Shown here piece after piece: positions 1-10,411 of a stretch of DNA of 64,000 bases (positions are counted from its first letter, which is position 1; every line of letters begins with the position of its first letter). A model generated the notes under the pieces. That model was not told where the DNA came from and searched no databases. It saw only the letters and a program-made list of their open reading frames with translations. Origin of the DNA: Quercus robur. Taxonomy: Eukaryota > Streptophyta > Magnoliopsida > Fagales > Fagaceae. Position numbers and translations under genes: made by a program. The stretch covers positions 33,668,001-33,732,000 of the forward strand of contig NC_065539.1 of the NCBI RefSeq assembly GCF_932294415.1, in the 5' to 3' direction.

Positions 1-660
1 CGAGGTGGTTTGATGGGTTGGATGAAGGCTCAATTGGCTCTTTTCAAGAGCTCACCAAGGCTTTTGGGGCCCGATTTATTACATGTAGCAGGGTTCCTCA
101 TCCCCTAGATTCCTTATTGTCCATGGTGATGAGAGAGGGTGAGACACTAAAAACTTACTCGGATAGGTACTGGAAGACGCTTAATGAGATAGATGGAGAT
201 TTTGAAGACATGGCAATAAGGACATTTAAGGTTGGCCTTCCTACTGAGCATGAATTGAGGAAGTCCTTGACAAAGAAACCAGCGCAAAGCATGCGTCAGC
301 TCATGGACCAGATTGATAAACATAAAAAGGGTTGAGAATGATCAGTAGTAGGGGTAGGGGAAGGCAAAAGTGACTCTCCTTGACCGAAAAGACTTTAGGT
401 CTAAGAGGTATAATAACAACCAACCTTAGAGAGATTTTACTGGACATACTAGGCTTCCCACTACCCAGGTGGTCAACATAGTATTCAAGGAGCCTGTGCA
501 TCAGATTCTTGAGAAGATAAAGGTTGAACCATACTTTAAATGGCCAAATAAAATGGAGGGTGACCCCATGAGGCGTAATCAAGGTCTCTATTGCCAATAT
601 CATCGAGACCATGGACACACTACAGAAGATTGTAGAACTTTTAGTGACTATCTGGAGTAA
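1..660 (+). pseudogene. gag fragment of Tat-type retrotransposon
   Basis: Residues encoded at 18-335 match the retrotransposon gag core: an ...AFGARFITCSR... start, the motif MREGETLKTYSDRYW, and GLPTEHELRKSL. The second part (469-660) ends in a CCHC-type zinc knuckle of the form C-x2-H-x-D-x-GHTTEDC (YCQYHRDHGHTTEDC), followed by the usual LxDYLE-like end. A frameshift near 335 and stops between 335 and 470 separate the two parts. Gag would form the virus-like particle that packages element RNA. The start lies outside the window. Confidence 0.85.
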
Positions 661-894
661 CTGGTCAAGATCAGGAAGTTGAGACAATTTTTGCACCAAC
701 CTCCTGGACAGGGGAGTCAGATTGGGTCAGCATATTAGAGGGAGTCTTCCATGAGACTGTCCCTGGGAACAATCAGTATTATTCTAGCATCCCTAGGTTG
801 GATTGGGGCATGTCCATCTAAGGTTATGTCCATAGCATGACCATGTACCAAGGACTCGGTCCTTGAGTCTAAACGAGGGAGAATGGAAGTCCGA

Positions 895-1302
895 CCAGCC
901 TTGAGTTTTTCTGATGATGATAAGATGGGAACAGTTCAACCACATGATGATGCCTTAGTGGTTACCCTTTGAATAGGGGGGTATGATGTAAGGAGGGTCT
1001 TGGTAGATCAGGTTAGTGGTGTAGAGATCATTTATCCCAACTTGTATAATGGACTTAATTTGAGGCCTGAGGATCCAGTTAGCTACGACTCCCCTCTAGT
1101 AGGGTTCGACGGGAAGACCGTTATCCCAAAGGGCCTAACCAGACCGCCTGTTCAAGCAGGGTCAGAGGTGGTTGAAGTAAGTTTCATTGTGGTGGATGCT
1201 TATTCACCATATACTGCTATTTTGGCAAGACAATGGTTTCACGCTATGGGGGTTGTCTCTTCAACTTTGCTTCTAAAGGTGAAATATCCCTCTGGGGACT
1301 AG
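895..1302 (+). pseudogene. Retroelement aspartic protease region
   Basis: The reading frame shows GGYDVRRVLVDQVSG, then IIYPNLYNGLNL and a downstream VVDAYSPYTAILARQW block, the layout of the gypsy aspartic protease between gag and RT. The catalytic D-[TSQP]-G-S box reads DQVS: the Gly next to the catalytic Asp is replaced by Val. A stop lies just before GGYDVRR. Protease would cleave the polyprotein; this copy cannot. Confidence 0.75.
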
Positions 1303-1419
1303 GTTAGGGAGTCAATTGGAAGTCAGGCTATGGCAAGGCAATGCCTAGTTGCGACTATCAGACACCAGTCTGAGGGTGAATCCTCGGCCACCCCAAAAAG
1401 GGCCTTGTAGCAATTAATT

Positions 1420-2660
1420 GAAGTGGAAACATCCTCGAACGTTGTAGATGAAGGTGTGAAGTGCAAGGAGTTAGAGAAAGTTATTATTGATGTTGATGCA
1501 AAGAAGTATTTCCAAATTGGAGTTCAATTGTCTCCTCAAGAGAAGGAGGAATTGCTGGCCTTTCTTAGAAAGAATGTTGATTTATTTGCTTAGAGTGCCT
1601 ATAAAGCTCCTGGGGTGGATCTGAATTTCATTTGTCATCATCTAAATGTCAATGTAACGGTGATCCCTAAGAAACAACCACCTCAGCACTCTTCTAAAGA
1701 ACATGCCGAGGCTGTTAAGGAAGAAGTTATAAAACTTAAGCGTGCAGGAGAGATTAAGGAGGTCTTTTACCCAGAAGGGCTGGCCAATACCGTTGAGGTG
1801 AAGAAGTCAGGAAAGTGGAGAGTTTGCGTAGATTTTACCAACCTAAATAAAGCTTACCCCAAGGATCCTTTCTCGATCCCTCGGATAGACCAATTAATGG
1901 ACGCTACGATCAGTCATCCTCGGATAAGTTTTTTGGATGCCTTCCAGGGGTATCATCAGATACCATTAGTTTTGGCTGACCAAGAGAAGACTGATTTCAT
2001 GACGCCAACTAGGAATTATCACTACCGAGTAATGCCTTTTGGATTGAAGAATGCTGGGTCTACCTACGAGAGAATGATGACTAGAATGTTTAAGTCTCAA
2101 GTTGGAAACATGAGTACCGAGGAAACATGAGTTATGTCTTAATGCTTCAATGTGTTCTTTTGGTGTCAGTTCTAGTAAATTTTTGGGATATATGATCACA
2201 CACTGGGGAATTGAGGTTAATCCAGATCATATTAAGGCGATAAATGACTTACGACCTCCTCGAAATCCTAAAGAAGTACAAAAGTTTACTGGAATGACTA
2301 CTGCCCTAAACAGATTCATTTCTCGGTCAACAGATAGATGTGGACCATTCTTTCAGCTCCTTCACAAATGGAAGGGATTCGAGTGGACTAAAGAGTATAA
2401 AATTGCCTTTGAGGGGTTAAAGGAGTATTTGTCTCAACCACCTATTCTTTCTCGGCCGGAAAAGGAAGAAGTTCTTTTTGCTTACATTGCAGTAGCTTGT
2501 CATGCAATGAGTTTAGTTTTGGTTAGAATAGAGGCTGGGTTGCAGAAACCAATCTATTATGTAAGCAAATCTTTGCAGGAGGCAGAGATCCGTTATTTGT
2601 CATTGGAAAAGTCCATTTTGGCCGTAGTGCATGCAACGAGAAAGCTCCCTCACTACTTTT
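1420..2660 (+). pseudogene. Reverse transcriptase and first RNase H of Tat element, YxDD box deleted
   Basis: RT motifs are clear: KKSGKWRVCVDFTNLNKAYP, FLDAFQGYHQIPL, YHYRVMPFGLKNAGSTYERM. Directly after MFKSQVG (about 2105) the frame jumps to the segment just before CSFGVSSSKFLGYMITH (from about 2130), so roughly 40-60 residues including the catalytic YIDD motif are missing, with a frame change. The connection and the first RNase H follow (KPIYYVSKSLQEAEIRY, LEKSILAVVHATRKLPHYF). A stop also interrupts the frame near 1592. The enzyme would have copied element RNA into DNA. Confidence 0.9.
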
Positions 2661-2739
2661 AAGCACATACTGTGGTGGTTCTCACTCAACTTCCTTTACA
2701 ATCATTACTTCAGAGGTCTGATTATACGAGAAGGATATC

Positions 2740-3243
2740 TAAGTAGGGGACGATTTTGGGGGCATTTGACATAAAGTACATGTCTCGCACCGCTATTAAA
2801 GGACAGGTACTTGCAGACTTAGTGGCAGAATTCACAGAACACCCGGAGGCAAGTATCGCCAAGGAGGTGGAATTAAGAGGGGTGCAGGTCACAGTGGTTG
2901 TGATCCATGAATGTCCATCATGGAACCTTTATGTTGACGGGGCGGCTAACCAAAAGGGGTCTAGAGTAGGGATAGTGATAGTATCTCCAGATAGAATTAC
3001 TACTGAAAAATCCTTGAGATTGGGCTTCTCAGCCACTAATAATGAAGCTGAATATGAAGCTTTGTTAGCTGAAGTAGCTATGGTCAAGAAACTAGGTGGA
3101 AAAGTTGTTGAGGTCTTCTCAGACTCAAGGTTGGTCGTCGGGCAAATTAAAGGTGAGTTGGAGGCCAGGGATCATAGGATGCAAGGATATTTGAGTAAAG
3201 CTCGACAATTACAATTTGCCTTTGAGACCTTCTTTATATAGTA
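2740..3243 (+). pseudogene. Second (archaeal-like) RNase H domain of Tat element
   Basis: A complete extra RNase H fold is readable: YVDGAANQKGSRVGIV (first Asp), ATNNEAEYEALLAE (catalytic Glu), VFSDSRLVVGQIKGE (Asp), then the ARDHRMQGYL end. In LTR retrotransposons an added archaeal-type RNase H downstream of the original one is a known trait of the Tat lineage, so this domain is the best lineage marker here. A TAG follows at about 3241. Confidence 0.85.
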
Positions 3244-3249
3244 GGTCCC

Positions 3250-4630
3250 AAGGAGTAAGAATACTCAAGCAGACTCTTTGGCAACTTTAGCAACCTCTTC
3301 CTCGAGTAATCCTCGTCGAGGATTTATTGATGCCTGCCGAGGTGGAGTTGATAAGGATTGGGGTACACTAGATAAGGGTCGGTCCAAGTTAGATGGATTC
3401 CATAGTTGCATTCTTGAAGGAAGGAACGTTGCCTAATGATAGGGAAGAGGCAAATAAAGTTTGAAGAAAAGCTCCACGCTTTTGGCTGTCTGAGGAACAG
3501 AAGTTATACAAGCGCTCTTTTACAGGGCCTTATTTACTTTGCATTCACCTAGAAGCGGTGGAACCATTGCTAGAGGAATTGTATGAAGGAATCTGTGGTA
3601 GTCATACGAGGGGAAGGTCGTTATCTCATAAACCTCTTACTCAAGGTTACTGGTGGCCAAGTATGCAGAAAGAGGCACATGATTATGTTAAAAAATGTAA
3701 TCAATGCTAGAGGTTTACCCCAAACATCCATCAGCTTGGGGGCATGCTCAATCCTCTTTCTAAGTTGTGGCCATTTGCAAAATAGGGCTTAGATATTGTA
3801 GGCCATTTCTTAGAGCAGTGGGAAACCGAAGATGGCTTCTTGTCGATACTGATTATTTCACAAAGTGGGTCAAGGCTGAGCTGTTGTCTAATATTAGGGA
3901 TGTTGATGCAAAGAAATTTGTCAGAAAGAATATTGTTACTAGATTTGGGATTCCCCATACTTTTATCTCTAACAATAGGCTCCAATTCGATGGCAAAACT
4001 TTCAGAAGATATTGTGGTGAGCTTGGCATTAGGAATAGGTATTCAACCCTGACCTATCCATAGGGGAATGGGCAAGCTGAAGCAGCCAATAAGGTCATAG
4101 TTAATGGGTTGAAGAAGAGGCTGGATGAAGCTAAGGGCAGGTGGGTTGATGAGCTTCTATATGTTCTCCGGACATATCGGACCACTCCTTGTCGATCAAC
4201 TAGGGAAACGCCGTTTTCCATGACTTATGGCTTCGAGGCCGTAATCCCTTTACAGATAGGATTTCCAATGTTAAGAACCAGCCAATTCAATCCCGACGAC
4301 AATGATCAATTTCTACGGGAGAGTCTGGATTTAATTGATGAACGAAGAGAAGTTACCATGGTTCAACTAGCACATTATCAGCAAAAGCTTAAGCAAGGGT
4401 ACGACGTGGGGGTGAAGGTCAAATCGTTATCACTGGGGGATTTGGTGTTGAGAAGGATGGAAGGAACTGTAAAGAACCCATCTTGGGGAAAACTAGGACC
4501 TAACTGGGAAGGATCATATCACATCACTTCGATGGTCAGGATAGGAGCTTATTTTCTAGAAGATTTAGATGAAAATGTTGTACCACGTTCGTGGAATGTA
4601 AATAATCTTCGAAGGTACTATTATTATTGA
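3250..4630 (+). pseudogene. Integrase of Tat element, catalytic Asp changed
   Basis: Across several frames the HHCC zinc finger is readable (GICGSHTRGR, AHDYVKKCNQC at 3580-3705), then the core domain (LLVDTDYFTKWVKAE with the first Asp, ISNNRLQFDGKTFRRYC, GNGQAEAANKVI with the Glu) and the C-terminal part (YRTTPCRSTRETPFSM, LGDLVLRRMEG, LGPNWEGSYHI) ending near 4630. The second catalytic Asp, usually in a SDNG box, is Asn here (SNNR). Stops at about 3789 and 4063 fit Gln codons changed by C-to-T. Integrase would insert element DNA into the genome; this one is inactive. Confidence 0.9.
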
Positions 4631-4689
4631 AAGGCAATCTTGCCATCTTTTATTTTGATGATTACATGCCCCCAATTTTATTTGTTTAA

Positions 4690-5390
4690 GTATTAAACAG
4701 AACTTCGGTCATGTTTAGTTCTTTGGACCATATACCTTGGGTAAATTAATGTTTTTTATTTATTTAAGTATTAAATAGAATCTTGGTCATGCTTGGTTCC
4801 TCGGACCACATACCTTACGTAAATTAATGTTTTTTATTTCTCTAAGTGTTAAACAGAATCTCGGTTATACCTGGTTCCTTGGACCACATACATTGGGTAA
4901 ATTAATGCTTTTTATTTCTCTAAGTGTTAAACAGAATTGATCATACCTGGTTCCTTGGACCACATACCTTGGATAAATTAATGCTTTTTATTGCTCTAAG
5001 TATTAAACAAAACCTTGGTCATGCCTAGTTCCTTGGACCACATACCTTAAGTAAATTAATGCTTTTTATTGCTCTAAATATTAAACAGAACCTCGGTCAT
5101 GCCTAGATCCTTGGACCATATACCTTGGGTAAATTAATGCTTTTTATTTCTCTTAGTGTTAAACAGAACCTTGGTCATGTCTGGTTCCTCGAACCACATA
5201 CCTTGGGTAAATTAATGCTTTTTATTGCTTTAAGTGTTAAACAGAATCTCGATCATGCCTAGTTCCTTGGACCACTAAACTTGAGTAAATTAATGTTTTT
5301 TATTTGTTTAAGTGATAAACATAATTTCAATTATGCATGGTTCCTGAGACTACACACCTCAAGCGCATTAGCATCGTTTATTTGATTAAT
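4690..5390 (+). repeat. 78-bp tandem array downstream of pol, about nine copies
   Basis: The phrase TTAAACAGAA...GGTCATGCCTAGTTCCT...GGACCACATACCTTGG...TAAATTAATG returns with starts near 4692, 4770, 4848, 4925, 5002, 5080, 5158, 5236 and 5314, a period of 77-78 bp. Copies differ by scattered substitutions, and the last is most diverged. Tandem arrays between pol and the 3' end are common in Tat-lineage elements. No reading frame is kept. Confidence 0.9.
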
Positions 5391-5769
5391 TCTCAGGTAC
5401 ATAAGTATTTTATTAAGTATTTTCTTTGCTTTGTTGCTTGGGTATTTGTGAATATACTAGAACCGCTTTGTGTCAATTGACAATCTTTGGAGACTTACAG
5501 TTCATTCTTAAAAATTCAATCGTAACTATGATTAAGATAAGATTGATAGCAATGTGTATTATGCATTAAAAAAAATCATCATAATAGTAATATATGCTCT
5601 GAAAGAAAACCGAGACTTTTCACTAAATCATGGAATCTTCCTTTGGAAAAACAAGGGGAGTACATTACACTTTGTATCATTTCCTTTCTAGAAACAATAT
5701 AAAAAAAATATAAATAAATAAAGTTAAAGTTAACAAAAGTACTAAGTTAACAAAAGTGTTATGGAGCAG
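5391..5769. other. AT-rich spacer with no gene seen
   Basis: This stretch lies between the tandem array and the 3' end of the antisense ORF. It contains poly(A)-like runs and no recognisable coding or RNA signal. It is probably still part of the retrotransposon. Confidence 0.5.
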
Positions 5770-8130
5770 TAAGGTCCTAGCTACCATAGGGTCCTAGCTG
5801 CCTGTGGATGGTGGAGGATCAGCCTTGGTTGTTGGTGGTGACTCTGACTACTCAGCTTCTTTTCCCTGGGAAACCTTTTTTTTCTTTTGGCACCTTTGGA
5901 GTTTCCGAGATAGCTTTTGTGGCAGCCTCATTTCCCTGGGAAACGTCTTTCCCTTTTGATGCCTATATGGATTCAGAAGTGGCTTTTGTGGTACCTACGC
6001 TAGCAAGTTGAATAGCTACGAAAGCTTTGGCAATAGATGAAGCAGTGGTAAAGGCCTTACCAACAGGCTGAGCAGTTGTGGGAACCTTAGGAATAGGGGT
6101 TGCTTAGGAGGCAGGAGGAGCTGCTATTTGCAACGCTGAAGGGTAGAAAATATTCTCTGTCTTCCTCAGATCCGAGAAAGCTCCTACTTTAGCCAAATTC
6201 AATGCCTCGGTCCACACTTACAGACAATAGCCTCAACAGACTCCTATGACCTAAGCCTTGAGAGTGTCCTCTGTTTCCTTCACCCCAGTGTCATAGCTGG
6301 ATTGTTAAGCCTCAGCGAGAGCTTCCTCTTTCTTCTCTAGCTCTTTTTTTTTAGCCTCGATCTGTTCGCGGGCAATGGCCAATTGTTCCTTGACCTTACG
6401 AAGCTACAGATGTTGATCCTAGGCCTACTTCTCAACGCTGGCTAGTGCAGTTTCAACACTTTTCTTCTCCCTATTTGCCTCAGTCAACTTGGTGCCAAGA
6501 TCCTTAATCTTTTTTCTCAGCCATAGTTAGAGTCTTGACAGCAGTTACACGGCGTGCCTCCTCGTTCTTCAATTAAGCATGGGCATCATCCACCCATTCC
6601 TCAGCGATATTTGTTGCTTGGATTACCTAGAAGAAAGCAGCAAAGTGAATCTTTTTAAAAAATAATAATATAAGTACATGACAACAATAATGAAAAAAAT
6701 ATACGTATATATGATACAAGAAATAGACTGAAGTGCATAGCATGGCCAAGTCCCTCTTCAAGGTTAGAAACACCTTGTGCTTTTTTAGAGTCCTCAGGTC
6801 GGCCATGTCTTGAGGCAGAAGTAGAGGTTGTTCCAATGTGTTGGCTACGTAGTCAGCTTTGCCTTTCTGGAAGTCCCTAATGGAAGAGTCCAGTAGGAGT
6901 AGGGCTCCATCTAGCTCAAGTGGTGGGGTCCAGGTGGGAACCTTAAGGCGACGCTCAACTACCACCTCCGCATCCATACCTCAACCGAGGTCTTTCTTTG
7001 TGCCCCTTTGGCGATTTTTGCCCCTTTTTTTGGCTCAAGTACTTTAGAGGGAACAACTTCACCATCTTCGAACACTTCCTTACCCTTTCTATCTCTCTTC
7101 CTCTTCTTATCTGCTTGTTCGGGAGGGGAAGTATGGGTAGGGAGGGGAGTCGGAGGCCGAGGCTGGGCAGCCACCTCGGGAGTAGACCCTCCAGCGTGCG
7201 ATTCCAAAAGTTCAAGGAGGTTGGTGTTCTTTCTCCATTAGAGCACCATGGCTTCTAGAACATTGGATGGCTCTTGACTGCTACTTACTTGAGCAAAGGG
7301 TAAATGGGAGAAGGTAGCACGTGGAGACTCTGTGGGGAGTGGCTGATCAAAAACCTCAAAATCCTCTTCAGAGTCTACAACCTCAATTATTCTAGTCGTT
7401 TCTTCTTCGGGAGTTGGGTGTGAGGAGGTTGCTTCTTCCTTGGTAACACGCTGGATGGGCAACTCAACTTGCTGAGTACCTTCAAGTGGAGGACTAGCAA
7501 GAAATCTAGGTACTGCGATGTTGATTTGCTACAATAGAGGATCCTTAGCCTTTATGACGTACTAGGGGGACTGAAAACTGGATGAGATCGGCTTGTATCC
7601 GAGGATGACGTGAGAGTCACGCAGCTGTCCGTCCATATGGAGAAAAATCTCAGACTTGAGTATCATGGTGAGGTCAGGTTCGTTATCGAAATTGAAATTG
7701 GGGGCTGTGAAATTCTTGTTTGCAAAAATCCAAAGAACAAAGGTATAGTTAGAGAAAAGGTTTGTTAAACCAAAAGAAATATGTTTTTGAACTACAAGAA
7801 GAGAAACAAAAAACTATGAGATTGAAGTGTTCACTGTCAAAACAGGGTACTTAAACCTAAAATACCCCACCTAGTTGCCCTTCTCGTGTCGGAAAATGAA
7901 GACCATCATGCCACTCACCCGAGATAATCAAAAAATCTTGGTCCATGCCCTTGTTAAATTCAGGGAGACACGAGATGAGCCTGACTTCGGAAACCCTAGT
8001 TTTAAGGTAATATCTCATACTCTTAAGGTGTAGGCAATTATACACCTAGTTGACATCGTGATGGGTAAGATTTACTCCCATCTTTTCATTAAGGGCGTCC
8101 ACGCTACCTAATATTCTAAATAGGTTTAGG
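5770..8130 (-). pseudogene. Antisense extra ORF of Tat element (decayed, spliced type)
   Basis: Read from 8130 down, the minus strand encodes LFRILG-VDALNEKM, then a block to SGEWHDGLHFPTREGQLGG, an intron-like gap, then NEPDLTMILKSEIF-HMDGQLRDSHVILGY. A central block (SSIRDFQKGKADYVANTLEQ...KRDLAM, 6977-6740) and a C-terminal one (VWTEALNLAKVGAFSDLRKTENIFYPSA, about 6225-6140) follow. Each aligns by eye with the antisense ORFs of elements B and C. The second intron's acceptor (TTCTAG at about 6630) is present; its donor is changed. Stops and frameshifts are frequent. The N-terminal layout resembles the family Pfam calls 'putative gypsy type transposon'; that link is inference. The 5' start is lost at the truncation. 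Confidence 0.75.
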
Positions 8131-8915
8131 GAACATTAAGTTATATAATGAATATATATTGTGTAAGATTAAATTTTTATAATTAAAAAAAAATCATATA
8201 TAAGTCCAAAGTTAATTGAATGGAATATGGTAGATAATTATGCAACTAATATAAAAGGAGATGCCTGAAAAATATAAAGGGAGTTTGCAAATTAAAACTA
8301 AAGTGCATATTTAAATGAAAAACCTGAATTCAATAATTGAAAGCATATTTAAGTGGTAACCTCAATGTAATAGTTAATAAAAGTAGATAAACTTACGTAA
8401 AAATTGAATTTTTGTCCTTGAAAGTGAGGAAGGAGACACTGAATTTCACCCTATCAAAACAAAATGTGTAAATATAAACTTCAAGAAATTTTTTTGAGAA
8501 AAACTTTTGATCAAGTGCTTCGAAACCTCAAGGAAACTCTCAGAAAAGAAAAAATATATAAATAAATGAATAAATAAATAAACCAAACAAAATTGTGAAT
8601 TTATTTTTTGAAGCCAAAAGAGACTAAACTTGAGAGAAAAACAAATAACAAATAACTTTAAAAAAAATGAAAGAAACTTGGACGTCAAAATATTAATGAA
8701 AAAAATCATGAATTTGACCTTATTAGTTATAGTGACTTGAAAATCTAAAGATGAGAGTCATGGTATAATAAAACTATTATCCATAATCATTCTTATATTT
8801 ATCCAACAAACAAAATTTCAACCATGGTAAACTTCAACCCAAAAAAAAAAGGTGATAAAAAGTTGTTTCTATATAAAACAATAATTTAAAATTGTGAAGA
8901 AGTTGTTATAAGCAA

Positions 8916-8956
<41 letters not shown>

Positions 8957-10091
8957 AATTTATTTAAAATCAAATGCCATAAAAATCAAGTTGTTAACGT
9001 TAATTACAATTTTTTTTCCATAATATACGGTAAAAATCAAGCTGTTAACGTTAATTACAATTTTTTTTCCTAATATACGGTAAAGATCAAGTTATCAATG
9101 TTATTAGCTTTTTTTTTTTTTTTTTTGGCTATCCAAAAATTTCATATTTATCCAATAAATAAATAAATTAAAACTATATATATTTGAAAAAAAAGTAGAT
9201 AACAAATTTATTATTAATTCCTCTCCGTGTGTATATCCTCCCAATGAAAGTTTTTTTTTTTTTTTTAATTTATGAGATTAGCTATACTTCTACGTACACA
9301 ACTACACATTTTAATACTTTATGCTTTGGATTTTGTTTTCTTTCTATCCTATTATTTGAGGCTTTGTTGATAATATTTAGATAAATACAATTGTAGGTTG
9401 TAGTTGTATGGCACCAACCAACTAAATTGACTTCCCAAAGAAGAAAACCAACTAAATTTAGTCTCTTTTTAAAATTTTATGTTTTGTTGAATGTAGGTAG
9501 CATGTTTTGTTAAAACACTTATTTTTAATGTAAGTTGTATGTTTTGTTAAAACTACTTTTTTATAATACACTACACATACAAATAAAGATTAAATGGATT
9601 AGATGAAGAATTTGGATTATAATACACTACACTTAGAAAATAAGGATTAAATAGACTAGATGAAGAATTTAGATTGTAATCAAATTAAAATTTTTATCAA
9701 CTTAGAAATTATTACAAATGGATTAGATGAAGAATTTGGGTTGTAATCAAATTAAGATTTCTATCAACTTTGAAATTATAGGAGAAAAAAAATTATATAC
9801 ATATTTTTAAAATCTAAAAAAAAAAAAAAAAATTGCAATTCGGTAAAGCCACTTGGCACAATCACAACTTCTAAACCCAACTTTTATTATATAATATAGT
9901 ATATGATATGTGTGCGTAGATTATTATGCAGCATCAATGCACAGCACATAATAGCACATAATGATATGACTAATTTGGGAATTTATCCAAGTTCAAGGGG
10001 TCCCTTCTTAGAATATCACTATATTTTTCTCCAAAAAAAAAATATATATATATATATATATTATTGTATTTTTCTATCGTTTACCTCAAAA

Positions 10092-10127
<36 letters not shown>

Positions 10128-10400
10128 TGTATTTTGTTACCATGCGCATTCTTAGACCCACGTTTCCACCATCCTCTCTCAGTTTTCATGTCTTCAGGTT
10201 CAGGGATTCATGGATGACTGATTCTAACCAAGGGAGACAGACTCAACAGGAACTTCACTCCTTAAAATTTCCAAAAACTCTAGTAGAAAGAAATATTTTA
10301 TCTTTGCATTCCCACATTTATAAAAGATAATTTTCCTGAAATAGCCACCCAAAAAAAACCTTAAACTAGGTAGTATCAACCACCAACCAAAAACAACACC
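8131..10400. other. AT-rich intergenic DNA with simple repeats
   Basis: No gene is seen. Contents: a poly(A) run (about 8919-8954); a roughly 51-bp unit repeated about 2.5 times at 8985-9110 (core CAAG-TGTTAACGTTAATTACAA); an imperfect internal repeat around 9590-9780 (GGATTAGATGAAGAATTTGG); and (TA)n tracts at 10044-10062 and 10097-10124. Short ORFs crossing the (TA)n tracts are chance products. Confidence 0.7.
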
Positions 10401-10411
10401 AAAAGCCACCA
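10401..10411. repeat. Target-site duplication, left copy (LINE)
   Basis: AAAAGCCACCA here is repeated exactly at 11848-11858, directly after the poly(A) tail of the LINE. Confidence 0.85.

Larger units (their letters stand above)
1..8130 (+). mobile_element. Degenerate Tat-lineage Ty3/gypsy LTR retrotransposon (both ends missing)
   Basis: Order on the plus strand is gag, protease, reverse transcriptase, RNase H, a second RNase H, integrase; then a tandem array and an ORF on the minus strand. Two RNase H domains and an antisense ORF downstream of pol are known hallmarks of the plant Tat lineage (Grande, Retand, RIRE2, Ogre relatives). The 5' LTR lies before the window. No 3' LTR is visible: homology to the antisense ORF of element B stops near 8130, where AT-rich unrelated DNA begins, so the copy is truncated. 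Frameshifts, many stops, loss of the RT active-site box and a changed integrase Asp show that it is dead. Confidence 0.85.

Noticed and set aside
4690-5390. CRISPR-like array
   Set aside because: Repeats are contiguous 78-bp monomers without unique spacers, in a plant retrotransposon.
4690-5390. Homology between the 78-bp monomer and the monomer of A, B and C
   Set aside because: Both contain GGACCA and TACCTTGG words, but in opposite orientation relative to the elements, and the rest does not align; chance or very old relation cannot be separated by eye.
9903-10330. 104- and 88-codon ORFs
   Set aside because: Driven by (TA)n tracts giving Tyr-Ile runs; no conserved features.
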